Positions 46,882 through 56,660 of a stretch of 64,000 nt of DNA are shown in pieces. A model generated the notes under the pieces. It did no database searches. It saw only the letters and a list, made by a program, of their open reading frames with translations, and had not been told where the DNA came from. The stretch comes from Lysobacter_K koreensis (GTDB lineage: Bacteria; Pseudomonadota; Gammaproteobacteria; Xanthomonadales; Xanthomonadaceae), in the NCBI RefSeq assembly GCF_042677045.1, contig NZ_JBHTIH010000007.1:1-64000 (forward strand), given 5' to 3'. Each line of letters begins with the position of its first letter. Positions within the stretch are counted from its first letter, which is position 1. Both the position numbers and the translations under genes were made by a program.

Positions 46882-46914
46882 GGGGGATGGGGGGGCGGGG
46901 GATGGGCGTCGGGG
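46882..46914 (+). other. G-rich tract with G-quadruplex potential
   Basis: The plus strand holds runs of G5, G7, G5, G3 and G4 in 33 nt, separated by 1-4 bases. It lies in the short gap between the nitroreductase stop and the YceI start, both on the minus strand, so the message is C-rich and the template strand G-rich. No protein-coding role. Confidence 0.55.
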
Positions 46915-46922
46915 AATGAGGG

Positions 46923-47513
46923 TCAGACGATCCGCGCGGCTTCGTCGAACGGCAGCCGCGGCGAACGGGCAAACACCTGGGCGAAGTCGCCGACGCCCAG
47001 GTTGATCAGGAAGTTGGACTTGACGGCGGTGCCGGCGAAGAACGCGGCATCGACCTTGGCGTTGTCGAAACCCGACATCGGGCCGGTGTCCAAGCCGAGC
47101 GCGCGTGCGGCCAGGATCAGGTACGCGCCCTGCAGGCTGCCGTTGCGCAGGGCGATGGTCTCCAGCGCCGCTTCGGGCTTGCCGTCGAACCACGACTTGG
47201 CGTCGGTGTGCGGGAACAGGTACGGCATCTTTTCGTAGAACGCCATGTCGTAGGCGACGATCACGGTGACCGGCGCGGCCATGGTCTTGGCGTAATTGCC
47301 CTCGTCCAGCGCCGGCCCGAGCTTGGCCTTGGCCTCGGCCGATTTCACGAACACGAAGCGCGCCGGGCCGCTGTTGGCGGTGGTCGGGCCCATCTTCACC
47401 AGGTCGTAGAGCTCGCGCAGGGTCTCGTCGCTGACGTGCCCGCTGAACTGGTTGTGGGTGCGGGCGGTGCGGAACAACTGGTCGAGCGACTCGGGCGGCA
47501 GGCTGTGCGACAT
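46923..47513 (-). CDS. Nitroreductase family protein, malonic semialdehyde reductase (RutE)-like
   Basis: 196 residues with the FMN-dependent nitroreductase fold. It opens MSHSLPPESLDQLFRTARTHNQF. MGPTTANSGPARFVFV is the flavin-binding loop, and GSLQGAYLILAARALGLDTGPMSGFDNA is the second signature. This subgroup is usually annotated as RutE/YdfG-type 3-hydroxypropionate dehydrogenase or malonic semialdehyde reductase, but its activity is not proved by sequence. It is upstream of yceI on the same strand (61 nt apart), so they could be co-transcribed. No rut operon is nearby. Confidence 0.82.
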   Translation of the reverse strand: MSHSLPPESLDQLFRTARTHNQFSGHVSDETLRELYDLVKMGPTTANSGPARFVFVKSAEAKAKLGPALDEGNYAKTMAAPVTVIVAYDMAFYEKMPYLFPHTDAKSWFDGKPEAALETIALRNGSLQGAYLILAARALGLDTGPMSGFDNAKVDAAFFAGTAVKSNFLINLGVGDFAQVFARSPRLPFDEAARIV

Positions 47514-47618
47514 CGGAATTCCATCGGTGCGCCGCGGGGGGCCGCGGCAAGAGGGCGCAAGTGTAGAGTCTCGCGTGTTAAGCCACAGCCGCCATTCCCG
47601 CAACGGATTGATCGCCCC

Positions 47619-48602
47619 GTGCAACAGCACAGCCCCTCGAAGCCGCCCGACGCGACCTGGACCCTGACCGATGGCCACGCCGGCAACGTGCGCCAGGCGC
47701 GCGCGCTGGCGGCCGCGTTGGGACGCAACGCGTGGGAGTGGACGCTGGAGGCGCGCGCGCCGTGGCGCTGGCTGGCGCCGCGGCGCTGGCCGGATGCCGG
47801 CCGCGCGTTCGGCGACGGTTTCGCCAACGCGCTGGAGAAGCCGCCGCGGCTGGCGATCGGCTGCGGCCGGCAGGCGGCGCTGGCGACCCGGCTGCTGCGC
47901 AGCCGTGGCGCCCATGCGGTGCAGATCCTCGACCCGCGCATCGATCCGTCGCACTGGGACGTGGTGATCGCGCCCGAGCACGACCGCGTGCGCGGGGACA
48001 ACGTGATCACCCTGCTCGGCAGCCTGAACCCGGTCGACGACCTGTGGCTGGCCGCGGCGCGATCCGAATTCGCCGCGATCGGGCAACTGCCCGGCCCGCG
48101 CACTGCGTTGCTGGTCGGCGGCGCCAGCGCGCACGTGGCGTTCGACGATGCCGCGATCGAGGCAATGGCGCTGCGCGTCGAGGCGATCGCGCGGCGCGAA
48201 GGCGGCAGCGTGCTGGCCACCGCCTCGCGACGCACACCCGCAACGGCCCGTGCACGCCTGCGCGCGCGCTTCGCCGCCGCGCCGCACCTGGTCTGGAGCG
48301 GCGACGACGACGGCGCCAACCCCTACCCCGGCCTGCTCGGCTGGGCCGACCGCATCGTCTGCACCGCCGACTCGGTCAACATGCTCTCGGAGGCCGCCGC
48401 GACCAACGCGCCGGTGTTCGTCGCCGGGCTCGATGCCGTCAGCGGCCGGCCGCGGCGTTTCCTCGACAGCCTGCTCGCGCGGGGCCGCATCCGTCGCTTC
48501 GGCGACGACGATGGCGACCTGGCCCGGTTCGAGGTGACCGCGTTGCGCGAAACCTCGCGGGTCGCCGCGCAGGTGCGCGTGCGGATCGGGCTGTTGCCGT
48601 AG
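47619..48602 (+). CDS. ELM1 family (DUF1022) protein
   Basis: 327 residues. The start TWTLTDGHAGNVRQARALA and the blocks PHLVWSGDDDGANPYPGLLGWAD and VCTADSVNMLSEAAATNAPVFV are those of the ELM1/DUF1022 family, named after a plant mitochondrial fission factor but found in many proteobacteria. The fold resembles GT-B glycosyltransferases, so a transferase role in envelope glycan synthesis is a possibility only. No ATG is available at the right place; GTG 47619 gives the shortest N-terminal extension. It is convergent with glnE, with only 5 nt between the ends. Confidence 0.8.
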   Translation: MQQHSPSKPPDATWTLTDGHAGNVRQARALAAALGRNAWEWTLEARAPWRWLAPRRWPDAGRAFGDGFANALEKPPRLAIGCGRQAALATRLLRSRGAHAVQILDPRIDPSHWDVVIAPEHDRVRGDNVITLLGSLNPVDDLWLAAARSEFAAIGQLPGPRTALLVGGASAHVAFDDAAIEAMALRVEAIARREGGSVLATASRRTPATARARLRARFAAAPHLVWSGDDDGANPYPGLLGWADRIVCTADSVNMLSEAAATNAPVFVAGLDAVSGRPRRFLDSLLARGRIRRFGDDDGDLARFEVTALRETSRVAAQVRVRIGLLP

Positions 48603-48607
48603 TCGAA

Positions 48608-51442
48608 CTACGCGGCAGGCGACGCCTGGAAATCGAGCCCGTGGGCCCGCGCCGCAGCGCGGATCGCCGCGCGCGCCGCCTCCAGCGCCTCTTCGAGCGG
48701 CAGCCGCCGCGCACGCCGGTCGAGCGTGCAGTCGAGCCCGCGCATCAGCAACGTCGCATGCGCGGCCTGCAGGCTCGCGGCGCGGGTGCCGTCGAAGATC
48801 CCAGCCTCGCGCATCGCCTCGATCAGGCCCGGGCTGTTGCGCGGCGCGAGAAGGGCCGGATGGGCATGGGCGTGTTCGAGCACCAGCGCCTGCAGCAGGA
48901 ACTCCAGGTCGACCAGCCCGCCCTCGCCCTGCTTCAGATCGAACGCCGCCGCATCGCTGCGGTCCAGCTCGGCGCGCATGCGCCGGCGCATCGCGGTCAC
49001 CTCGCCCTGCACGGCCGCCGGCTCGCGCACGCGGCCCAGGGTGTCGGCGCGCACGCGCTCGACATCGGCGCACAGCCCGGCCTCGCCGGTGACGCAGCGC
49101 GCGCGCACCAGCGCCTGGTGTTCCCAGGTCCACGCGCGCGCGCGCTGGTAGTCGGCGAAGCTGGCCAGGGTCGACACCAGCAGGCCCTTGGCGCCGTCCG
49201 GGCGCAGGCGCACGTCGACGTCGAACAGGCGGCCGGCGGCGGTGACCGCACCGAGCAGGCCGACCACCTTCTGCGCCAGGCGCGCGAACCAGCGCTGCGC
49301 GTCGAGGCTGCGCGCGCCGTCGGACTGCGCGTCGGCCGGCGCGTCGTAGAGGAACACCAGGTCCAGGTCGGAGCCGAAACCCAGCTCCTCGCCACCGAGG
49401 CTGCCGTAGCCAAGCACCGCGAAGCGCGCGCCGGGCACCCGCCCGTGCGTGGCGGCGACCTCGTGCTCGGCCAGCGCCAGCACCCGGATCACCACGCCGT
49501 CGGCGAGCCAGGCCAATTGCTGGGCACTGTCCGCGGCAGTCTGGCGGCGGTCGCGCACCGCCATCGCGATGCGGAAGCTCAGCGCCTGGCGGACTTCGTT
49601 GAGCGCCTGCAGGGTCGCCTCGGTGTCGTCGTCGCCCGCCACCGCGGCGCAAGCGGCGAGCAGCTGCTCGCGGCCGGGCAACGGCCCGGCCACGCGCGCA
49701 TCGAGCAGTTCGTCGAGCAGCAGCGGATAGCTCGCCAGGCGCTCGGCCAGCAGCGCGCTGTGGCCGACCACCTCGACCAGCCGCGCCAGCGCCGCCGGCT
49801 GCTCGTCCAGCAGCGCGAGGTAGGCACTACGCCGCAGCACGTTGTGCAGCAGCGCTAGCAGCCGCCGCAACGCCAGCATCGGCTGCGAGGAAGCCGCCGC
49901 GCCCTGCAGCAACGCCGGCAGCACCCGGTCCAGCCGCGCGCGCGCGCTGTCGGACAGGCCGCGCACGCCGGTGCTGCGCGCCAGGTCGCGCAGCATCGCG
50001 TCGGCGTTGCCGGCCTCGACGAAGCCGACCGCGGCCAGCACCGCGACATCGCTCGCGGGTGACGCCTCCGAAGGCGTCTCGTCGGCGCGTTGCAGCGCGC
50101 GCCAGTAGCCGGCCAGCGCGTCGGGCGCGGCGGCGTGCTGGCGCGGCGCGAGCAGGCTCGCGAACTCGGCCGTCACCCGCGCGCGTTGCTCGTCCAGCGC
50201 GCTGCGCAGCGCGCCCCAGCCGTCGAAACCCAGGCCGAGCGCGATCCGCTCCCGGTCGCCAGCGGCGTCGGGCAAGGCGTGGGTCTGCGCGTCGCGCAGC
50301 ATCTGCAGGCGGTTCTCGAGTCGGCGCAGGAACCGGTACGCCTGCGTCAGCGTCGCCGCGGTGTCCTCGCCGACGTGCCGCGCCGCGACCAGCGCCTGCA
50401 GCGCCGGCAGCAGGCGGCGGCCGCGCAGCTCCGGTTCGCGGCCGCCGCGGATCAGCTGCAACGCCTGCACCAGGAATTCGATCTCGCGGATGCCGCCGGG
50501 GCCGCGCTTGATGTCGTCGGCCAGTTCCTTGCGCGCGACCTCGGCGTTGATCGTCGCCTTCATCGCGCGCAGGCCATCGAGCGCGCCGAAGTCGAGGTAG
50601 CGCCGGTAGACGAACGGTCGCAGGGTGGCGAGGAAACGTTCGCCGGCGTCGCGGTCGCCCGCGACCGGGCGCGCCTTCTGCCAGGCGTAGCGCTCCCAGT
50701 CGCGGCCTTCGCGCTGGAAGTACTGCTCCATCGCAGTGAACGACCACGCCACCCGCCCGGCGTTGCCGTACGGACGCAGGCGCAGGTCGACGCGGTGGCA
50801 GAAGCCGTCGGCGGTGACCTCGTCGAGCAGCTTCGCCAGCTGCTGGCCCAGGCGCGCGAAGTAGCCCTCGGCATCGAGTGGGCGCGCGCCGTCGGACTGA
50901 CCGTCGTGCTCGTAGGCGTAGACCAGGTCGACGTCGGAACTGAAGTTGAGCTCCTCGCCGCCGAGCTTGCCCAGCCCGAACACCACCAGCCGCTGCGGCG
51001 TGCCGTCGGGGTTGCGGACCACGCCGTGGCGCTGCGCGAACTCGGCCTCGAGCGCCGCCAGCGCGGTCTGCAAACAAGCTTCGGCCAGGCGCGTGCTGCC
51101 GGCCAGCGTCGCATCGACGTCGTCGCGGCCGAGCACGTCGCGCCAGACCAGACGGGTCGATTCGGCCGCCCGGTAGCGTCGCAGCAGCGGGGCCCACTCG
51201 CTGCGGTTGTCCGCGGTCAGCGCTGGCGGCGCGGCCATTGCCGTGTCGTCGCCATCGGCCAGTCGCTGCACCAGCGGTGGCTGGCGCAGCAGCGTGTCGA
51301 TGGCGAAATCGCTGGCGCCGGCGACCCGGCGCAGCTTGTCCGCGAAGAGCGGGTCGTCGAGCAAGGTCGCGGTGGTGGGCGATGCGGCGCGCAGCCGTGC
51401 GGTGGCTCGCGCGCTGGCGGGATCGAGAAAGACGTCGCTCAT
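48608..51442 (-). CDS. glnE: Bifunctional glutamine synthetase adenylyltransferase/adenylyl-removing enzyme
   Basis: 944 residues, the usual length. GlnE adds AMP to, and removes it from, glutamine synthetase in response to nitrogen status. Two nucleotidyltransferase domains are visible. The N-terminal, deadenylylating one has GLGKLGGEELNFSSDVDLVYAYEH. The C-terminal, adenylylating one has LGYGSLGGEELGFGSDLDLVFLYD. Both carry the G-S/L-x9-D-x-D metal-binding signature. A GlnD/PII UTase-like helical domain lies between them. The start at ATG 51442 (MSDVFLDPASA) is preferred; the frame running up to 51748 overlaps the following gene's region and matches nothing. Confidence 0.96.
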   Translation of the reverse strand: MSDVFLDPASARATARLRAASPTTATLLDDPLFADKLRRVAGASDFAIDTLLRQPPLVQRLADGDDTAMAAPPALTADNRSEWAPLLRRYRAAESTRLVWRDVLGRDDVDATLAGSTRLAEACLQTALAALEAEFAQRHGVVRNPDGTPQRLVVFGLGKLGGEELNFSSDVDLVYAYEHDGQSDGARPLDAEGYFARLGQQLAKLLDEVTADGFCHRVDLRLRPYGNAGRVAWSFTAMEQYFQREGRDWERYAWQKARPVAGDRDAGERFLATLRPFVYRRYLDFGALDGLRAMKATINAEVARKELADDIKRGPGGIREIEFLVQALQLIRGGREPELRGRRLLPALQALVAARHVGEDTAATLTQAYRFLRRLENRLQMLRDAQTHALPDAAGDRERIALGLGFDGWGALRSALDEQRARVTAEFASLLAPRQHAAAPDALAGYWRALQRADETPSEASPASDVAVLAAVGFVEAGNADAMLRDLARSTGVRGLSDSARARLDRVLPALLQGAAASSQPMLALRRLLALLHNVLRRSAYLALLDEQPAALARLVEVVGHSALLAERLASYPLLLDELLDARVAGPLPGREQLLAACAAVAGDDDTEATLQALNEVRQALSFRIAMAVRDRRQTAADSAQQLAWLADGVVIRVLALAEHEVAATHGRVPGARFAVLGYGSLGGEELGFGSDLDLVFLYDAPADAQSDGARSLDAQRWFARLAQKVVGLLGAVTAAGRLFDVDVRLRPDGAKGLLVSTLASFADYQRARAWTWEHQALVRARCVTGEAGLCADVERVRADTLGRVREPAAVQGEVTAMRRRMRAELDRSDAAAFDLKQGEGGLVDLEFLLQALVLEHAHAHPALLAPRNSPGLIEAMREAGIFDGTRAASLQAAHATLLMRGLDCTLDRRARRLPLEEALEAARAAIRAAARAHGLDFQASPAA

Positions 51443-51501
51443 CGCGGGGATGATGGCATGGGTGCAACGCTCGGCTTCGTGCCGGTCGACTCCCGGTGCT
51501 T

Positions 51502-51561
51502 GTAGATCCGAGCCTGCTCGGATGCGCTGCGCGCGAACGATCCGAACAAGCCCGCATCTAC
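51502..51561. repeat. GTAG-headed palindrome pair upstream of glnE
   Basis: GTAGATCCGAGCCTGCTCGG at 51502-51521 is identical to the copy at 39635. A diverged inverted mate, ATCCGAACAAGCCCGCATCT followed by AC, lies at 51540-51561. Confidence 0.88.
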
Positions 51562-51569
51562 CGACACGG

Positions 51570-51601
51570 AAAAGCAAACGCCCGCCGAAGCGGGCGCTTG
51601 C
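51570..51601 (-). terminator. Putative terminator after the subtilase gene
   Basis: A 12-bp stem with one mismatch (51574-51585 and 51590-51601, CGAA loop) followed by TTTT on the minus strand. Confidence 0.75.
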
Positions 51602-51623
51602 GAAACACCTGGCGCGATCCGCG

Positions 51624-52967
51624 TCAGTCGAGCGTGGCCTCGGCGTTGAGCCGGCCGTGCCCGTAAATCCCGTCCACGCCTGGCGCGCCGAGGTCATCGG
51701 CGCCGCGCAGCAGGTAGTTCTCGACCCGGCCCACGTTGGCCTCGCCACCGAGCGCGCCGATCACCAGCGCCGCCACGCCGGCCACGTGCGGTGACGCCAT
51801 ACTGGTGCCGCCGGCCCACGACCAGCCGCCGGTGCTGGTGCTCATCACCAGGTCGAACACCCAACACGGCCGCGTGCGCCCCGCGACGGTGCAGTTTTCG
51901 TTGCCCGGGTAGGCGGAGTCGCCGCCCGGCGCGGCCAGCTCGATCAGGCGGCGGCCGGTGTTGGTGTAGCTCGCCGGCAGGTCGAGGTTGGCGGCGGCCG
52001 GGTTGAGCGCCCAGCCCACCGGCGCCGTCGCCGACACCGCGACCACGCCCTGCACCCCGGCCGGGAATGCCATCGCGTCCTGGCCGATGGTGTCGTAGTC
52101 GATGCCGTCGTTGCCGGCGGCGGCGATCACGATCGAGTTGTTGCGGCGCGCGTACAGCACCGCGCGTTGCACGGCGCTGACCAGTTCGCGGGTGTCGCGG
52201 TTGATCGGCAGGCCGCCGCGCACGCCCAAGCTCATGTTGATCACGTCGGCGCCGTTGTCGGTGGCGTAGACGATGCCCTGCAGGATGCCGGCGAAGCTGC
52301 CGCTGCCGGAGATCGCCGACAGCACCTTGACCGCGAAGAACTTCGCCTGCGGCGCGACGCCAATGACGCCGGTGCCGTTGTCGGCCGCGGCGATCGTGCC
52401 GGCGACATGGGTGCCGTGGTTGAACGCCGGGAACGCCGGCACCTGGCACGCGGTCTCGCCGGGCACGAACGACGCGTTGAGCGCGGCGAGGTTGTTGGCG
52501 ACCAAGTCCGGGTGGGTGCAGTCCAGGCCCGAGTCGAGCACCGCCACGGTCGCGCCGGCGCCACGGAACCCGGCCTCCCACGCCTCGGGCACGTTGACCG
52601 CGTCGAAGCCCCATTGCATGTCGAACAGGAAATCGTTGTCGCCGGTATTCGGCGGGCTGACCGCCTGGGCGTCGGCAAAGCTCATCGGCACCGCTTCGGG
52701 GACATCGAACTTCAGCGCGCGGTCGCGGGTGGTCGATTGCAGCTCGGCCATGCCCGCGGTGCGGGCGGGGAACTGCTCGTCGGCCTCGACGATCGCCACG
52801 CCGATCTCCGGGTAGCGCGCGACCACTCGCCCGCCCTGTGCCTGGATCCTGCTGGCCAGCGCGGCGTCGAAATTCATCGCCCGCGCCTGCACCAGATACG
52901 TTGCTGCCTGCGACTGCCCCGCGCACAACGCGGCCGATACGGCCAACGCCAAAGTCAGACACTTCAT
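51624..52967 (-). CDS. Secreted subtilisin-like serine protease (S8)
   Basis: 447 residues. A signal peptide (MKCLTLALAVSAALCAGQSQA) is followed by an I9-like prodomain to about residue 110. The catalytic domain has D145 in VAVLDSGLDCTHPDL, H187 in FNHGTHVAGTIAAADNG, N286 of the oxyanion hole in AAAGNDG, and S389 in GGTSMASPHVAGVA, so the triad is complete. Six cysteines in the catalytic domain suggest disulfides, including C150 and C174. No C-terminal secretion or P domain follows the protease domain, so it is a compact family member. ATG 52967 is preceded by GGAGA; the upstream frame to 53144 has no signal peptide. Confidence 0.95.
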   Translation of the reverse strand: MKCLTLALAVSAALCAGQSQAATYLVQARAMNFDAALASRIQAQGGRVVARYPEIGVAIVEADEQFPARTAGMAELQSTTRDRALKFDVPEAVPMSFADAQAVSPPNTGDNDFLFDMQWGFDAVNVPEAWEAGFRGAGATVAVLDSGLDCTHPDLVANNLAALNASFVPGETACQVPAFPAFNHGTHVAGTIAAADNGTGVIGVAPQAKFFAVKVLSAISGSGSFAGILQGIVYATDNGADVINMSLGVRGGLPINRDTRELVSAVQRAVLYARRNNSIVIAAAGNDGIDYDTIGQDAMAFPAGVQGVVAVSATAPVGWALNPAAANLDLPASYTNTGRRLIELAAPGGDSAYPGNENCTVAGRTRPCWVFDLVMSTSTGGWSWAGGTSMASPHVAGVAALVIGALGGEANVGRVENYLLRGADDLGAPGVDGIYGHGRLNAEATLD

Positions 52968-53168
52968 CAGATTGTCTCCGCTCAAGAAGATGACCCTTGG
53001 GTCACGATGGCCCCCGCCCCGAGAACGCAGCCTAGCGGCGGCGTCGCAGCCGGCCAATGTTCTTTTTTGATACGCGCCGACGGCCGATGAACGCGCCGAT
53101 GACGATGCGGGAGTAGCGCCGACGCCGATGGCGCGGATCGCCAAAGGACCCGCGGACGTGCGCGCAAT

Positions 53169-53204
53169 AAAAAGGCCCGCCCCGGTCGAACCGGTTGCGG
53201 GCCT
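53169..53204 (-). terminator. Intrinsic terminator of unassigned minus-strand transcript
   Basis: An outer 8-bp stem (AGGCCCGC at 53173-53180, GCGGGCCT at 53197-53204) encloses an inner CCGGT/ACCGG stem. AATAAAAA to its left gives TTTTTATT on the minus strand. No minus-strand gene lies directly to its right; groEL already has its own terminator. Confidence 0.8.
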
Positions 53205-53361
53205 GCTCCCTCCCCCACGTCGGGATGCGGGCCAATCGTGAAGGAAGCGTTATGGCGAACGCACGCTGCACTGCAAAAAGATACTGACCGGTTCAGGAAG
53301 GCCACCGCAGCAGCGGCCCCGGCCAGTGGGCTGACGCCGCTGCCGCGCGCGCCGCGAAAAG

Positions 53362-53390
53362 AAAAACCCCGCCTCGCGGCGGGGTTTTTT
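53362..53390. terminator. Bidirectional terminator downstream of groEL
   Basis: A perfect 12-bp stem (AAAAACCCCGCC at 53362-53373, GGCGGGGTTTTT at 53378-53389) with a TCGC loop. The A and T runs form part of the stem and supply tails in both directions. Confidence 0.92.
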
Positions 53391-53496
53391 GTGTTGCGTG
53401 TTGACCGGGTGGCGAAGGGCGTTCGCCGCCGCATCATCTTGCCAACGCGCTGCGGCGCGTCGGACCGAATGGTCAACTCACTCCTTCGCGGCGCAA

Positions 53497-55137
<1,641 letters not shown>

Positions 55138-55246
55138 TTTGAAGCTCCGGAATTAAAGGTTGGATCGTTGAATGCATAGGGCGGGTTTCAACCCGCCATC
55201 GAAATCGCGGCGATGCGTGTGGGCGGGCTGGAACCCGCCGCGCGGA
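55138..55246. other. groES-groEL spacer with two palindromes
   Basis: Two GGCGGG..CCCGCC hairpins (55180-55197 and 55222-55239) with ATAGG and GTGGG heads lie in the 109-nt spacer. They resemble the GTAG-type palindromes and may slow transcription or affect processing between the two cistrons. Confidence 0.65.
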
Positions 55247-55534
55247 TCAGCCGAGGATCGCGAAGATGTCGTCTTCCTTGACCACCAGGAAGTCGGTGCC
55301 GTCGAGCTTGACTTCGGTGCCGCTGTACTTGCCGAACAGCACCTTGTCGCCGACCTTGACCTTCGGCGCGCGCACGCTGCCGTTGTCCAGCGCCTTGCCT
55401 TCGCCGACGGCGATGACTTCGCCCTTGATCGGCTTCTCGGTGGCCGAGTCCGGGATCACGATGCCACCGGCGGACATCTTCTCTTCTTCCATGCGCTTGA
55501 TGACGACGCGGTCGTACAGCGGCTTGATGTTCAT
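55247..55534 (-). CDS. groES: 10-kDa co-chaperonin GroES
   Basis: 95 residues. It caps the GroEL ring and contains the mobile-loop segment EEKMSAGGIVIPD (about 17-29), YDRVVIKRMEE at the start and VLFGKYSGTEVKLDGTDFLVVKEDDI at the end. ATG 55534 gives MNIKPLYDRV, the normal family start; a TTG two codons upstream is unlikely. AGAGG lies 6 nt before the ATG. It is the first gene of the groESL operon and is preceded by a CIRCE-like element overlapping the promoter. Confidence 0.98.
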   Translation of the reverse strand: MNIKPLYDRVVIKRMEEEKMSAGGIVIPDSATEKPIKGEVIAVGEGKALDNGSVRAPKVKVGDKVLFGKYSGTEVKLDGTDFLVVKEDDIFAILG

Positions 55535-55576
55535 TGGCAACCTCTAAGTGGTTGAAAGGGAGGGGAAAGGAGCGGA

Positions 55577-55606
55577 ATTTTAGCAGTCGCCCCGAACGAG
55601 TGCCAA
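55577..55606 (-). promoter_or_regulatory. CIRCE-like HrcA operator overlapping the groESL promoter
   Basis: The plus strand reads TTAGCAGTC (55580-55588), nine bases, then GAGTGCCAA (55598-55606). The CIRCE consensus is TTAGCACTC-N9-GAGTGCTAA, so each 9-mer arm has one mismatch and the N9 spacing is exact. On the minus strand TTGGCA (55606-55601) and TAAAAT (55582-55577), 18 nt apart, form a sigma-70-type promoter inside the element. HrcA binding would therefore block transcription; no hrcA gene is in the window. Confidence 0.9.
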
Positions 55607-56129
55607 GATCGGGGGCGCAAGCGTCCGGCGGTGCCGGGACTGCGATGAGATGGGGCACGGGCGCCGGCTTTCAAGGCCCGGCGAAATCGCCGCGAACACG
55701 CCGGCACGCAAGCCGACAAAAGCAGGCGGCACAAAAAGGAAGAGCGCGCCCCCGAAGGTACGCGCTCTTCCTGGTCTGGGAATGGCTTTCCGAAGCTTGG
55801 CGCAATCCTGCGCCCCTCCCCCGACCTGACTTGACCCCTTTGTCTAAGCCGCCGTCCGTGCCGACTTGGGGCAATTTTGTGCAATTTTTGTCACCCTGCC
55901 TAGAGCCGCATCGGCGCGGATTTGTCCACTTCAGGTAGCGGGTAATGTGACGCAATACCTAATTCCACGGGATTTCACTACCATTCACCTACCAGACAGC
56001 TACCTAAAGTACACAAGCTGACGTGCCTATCGATCACCAGGTGAATTGCGCTGGCATCCTGCCAGCCGCTTATTGCGCTCGCGGCCGGGCATCCGGTCCG
56101 CGCCGGACGATTCCCGCAGGAGTCCGCCC
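55607..56129. other. Intergenic region upstream of groES and the XRE gene
   Basis: About 520 bp without a convincing gene. An intrinsic terminator oriented to the minus strand sits at 55733-55772. The right half (55900-56046) is less GC-rich and holds short inverted motifs: AGGTAGC at 55933-55939 with GCTACCT at 55999-56005, and ATTCACC at 55984-55990 with GGTGAAT near 56040. These could be operators for the XRE regulator. See findings for a possible small RNA on the minus strand. Confidence 0.55.
55733..55772 (-). terminator. Intrinsic terminator upstream of groES, minus strand
   Basis: A perfect 12-bp stem (AGGAAGAGCGCG at 55737-55748, CGCGCTCTTCCT at 55761-55772) with a 12-nt loop. AAAAA at 55733-55737 gives TTTTT on the minus strand. 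It lies upstream of the groESL promoter, so it must end a different minus-strand transcript. Confidence 0.88.
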
Positions 56130-56534
56130 ATGACCCCCCAACAACGCATCCGCCTCGCCCGCCGCCATGCCGGCCTGTCGCAAGCCGCCCTCGGCGCCGC
56201 GGTCGGCGTCCAGCGCAGCGCCGTCAGCCACTGGGAAGCCACCCAAGGCAAGCACCCGAGCATGGCGCACCTGCGCGAGCTGGCGCTGGTGACCGGGGTG
56301 CAGTTCGAGTGGCTCGCCACCGGTCGCGGCGGCATGGGCCTGTCGGCGGACACCGCGCTGGATTCGGTCGCCGCCGCCGACGCGGTGCTGGTCGACGACC
56401 CGCTCGAGCTGCGGTTGATCCAGGCGTTTCGCGAGGCGCCGATGCGCGCCCGCGCGCCTCTGGTCGAGGTGGCCGAGCAACTGGCCTCGGTCCGCACGGG
56501 GCGCCCGGTCGGCGACGGCAAGCGCGCGCGATGA
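56130..56534 (+). CDS. XRE family helix-turn-helix regulator
   Basis: 134 residues. A Cro/C1-type HTH occupies about residues 4-60: RIRLARRHAGLSQAALGAAVGVQRSAVSHWE, followed by HLRELALVTGVQFEWLATGRG, typical of compact XRE regulators. The C-terminal half (LDSVAAADAVLVDDPLELRLIQAFRE) is helical without a known sensor. ATG 56130 is preceded by AGGAG at the right spacing; the 28 extra upstream codons of the open frame were rejected. It may bind the inverted motifs in its upstream region and could control its own expression. No prophage genes are next to it. Confidence 0.88.
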   Translation: MTPQQRIRLARRHAGLSQAALGAAVGVQRSAVSHWEATQGKHPSMAHLRELALVTGVQFEWLATGRGGMGLSADTALDSVAAADAVLVDDPLELRLIQAFREAPMRARAPLVEVAEQLASVRTGRPVGDGKRAR

Positions 56535-56660
56535 GCACCCAGGACCCACGGCAGGGGCGCAGACCCAGGGCCATTGCTGCCCTGCGGCGAGGATCTGTCA
56601 CGAAAGCGGGATAGCCTGCCCCGGTTGCGGCCGCCGGCCGCCCACTCGGGGGAGTGCTCC

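Larger units (their letters stand above)
52968..53496. other. Intergenic region between the subtilase gene and groEL
   Basis: No gene is supported. Two intrinsic terminators lie at 53169-53204 and 53362-53390 (listed separately), with about 150 bp between them. The right part ends groEL; the part nearest 52967 should hold the subtilase promoter. The inter-terminator stretch is discussed as a finding. Confidence 0.6.

Noticed and set aside
56130..56534. Prophage remnant around the XRE regulator
   Set aside because: No integrase, phage structural gene or attachment repeat is present; both flanks are ordinary chromosomal genes.
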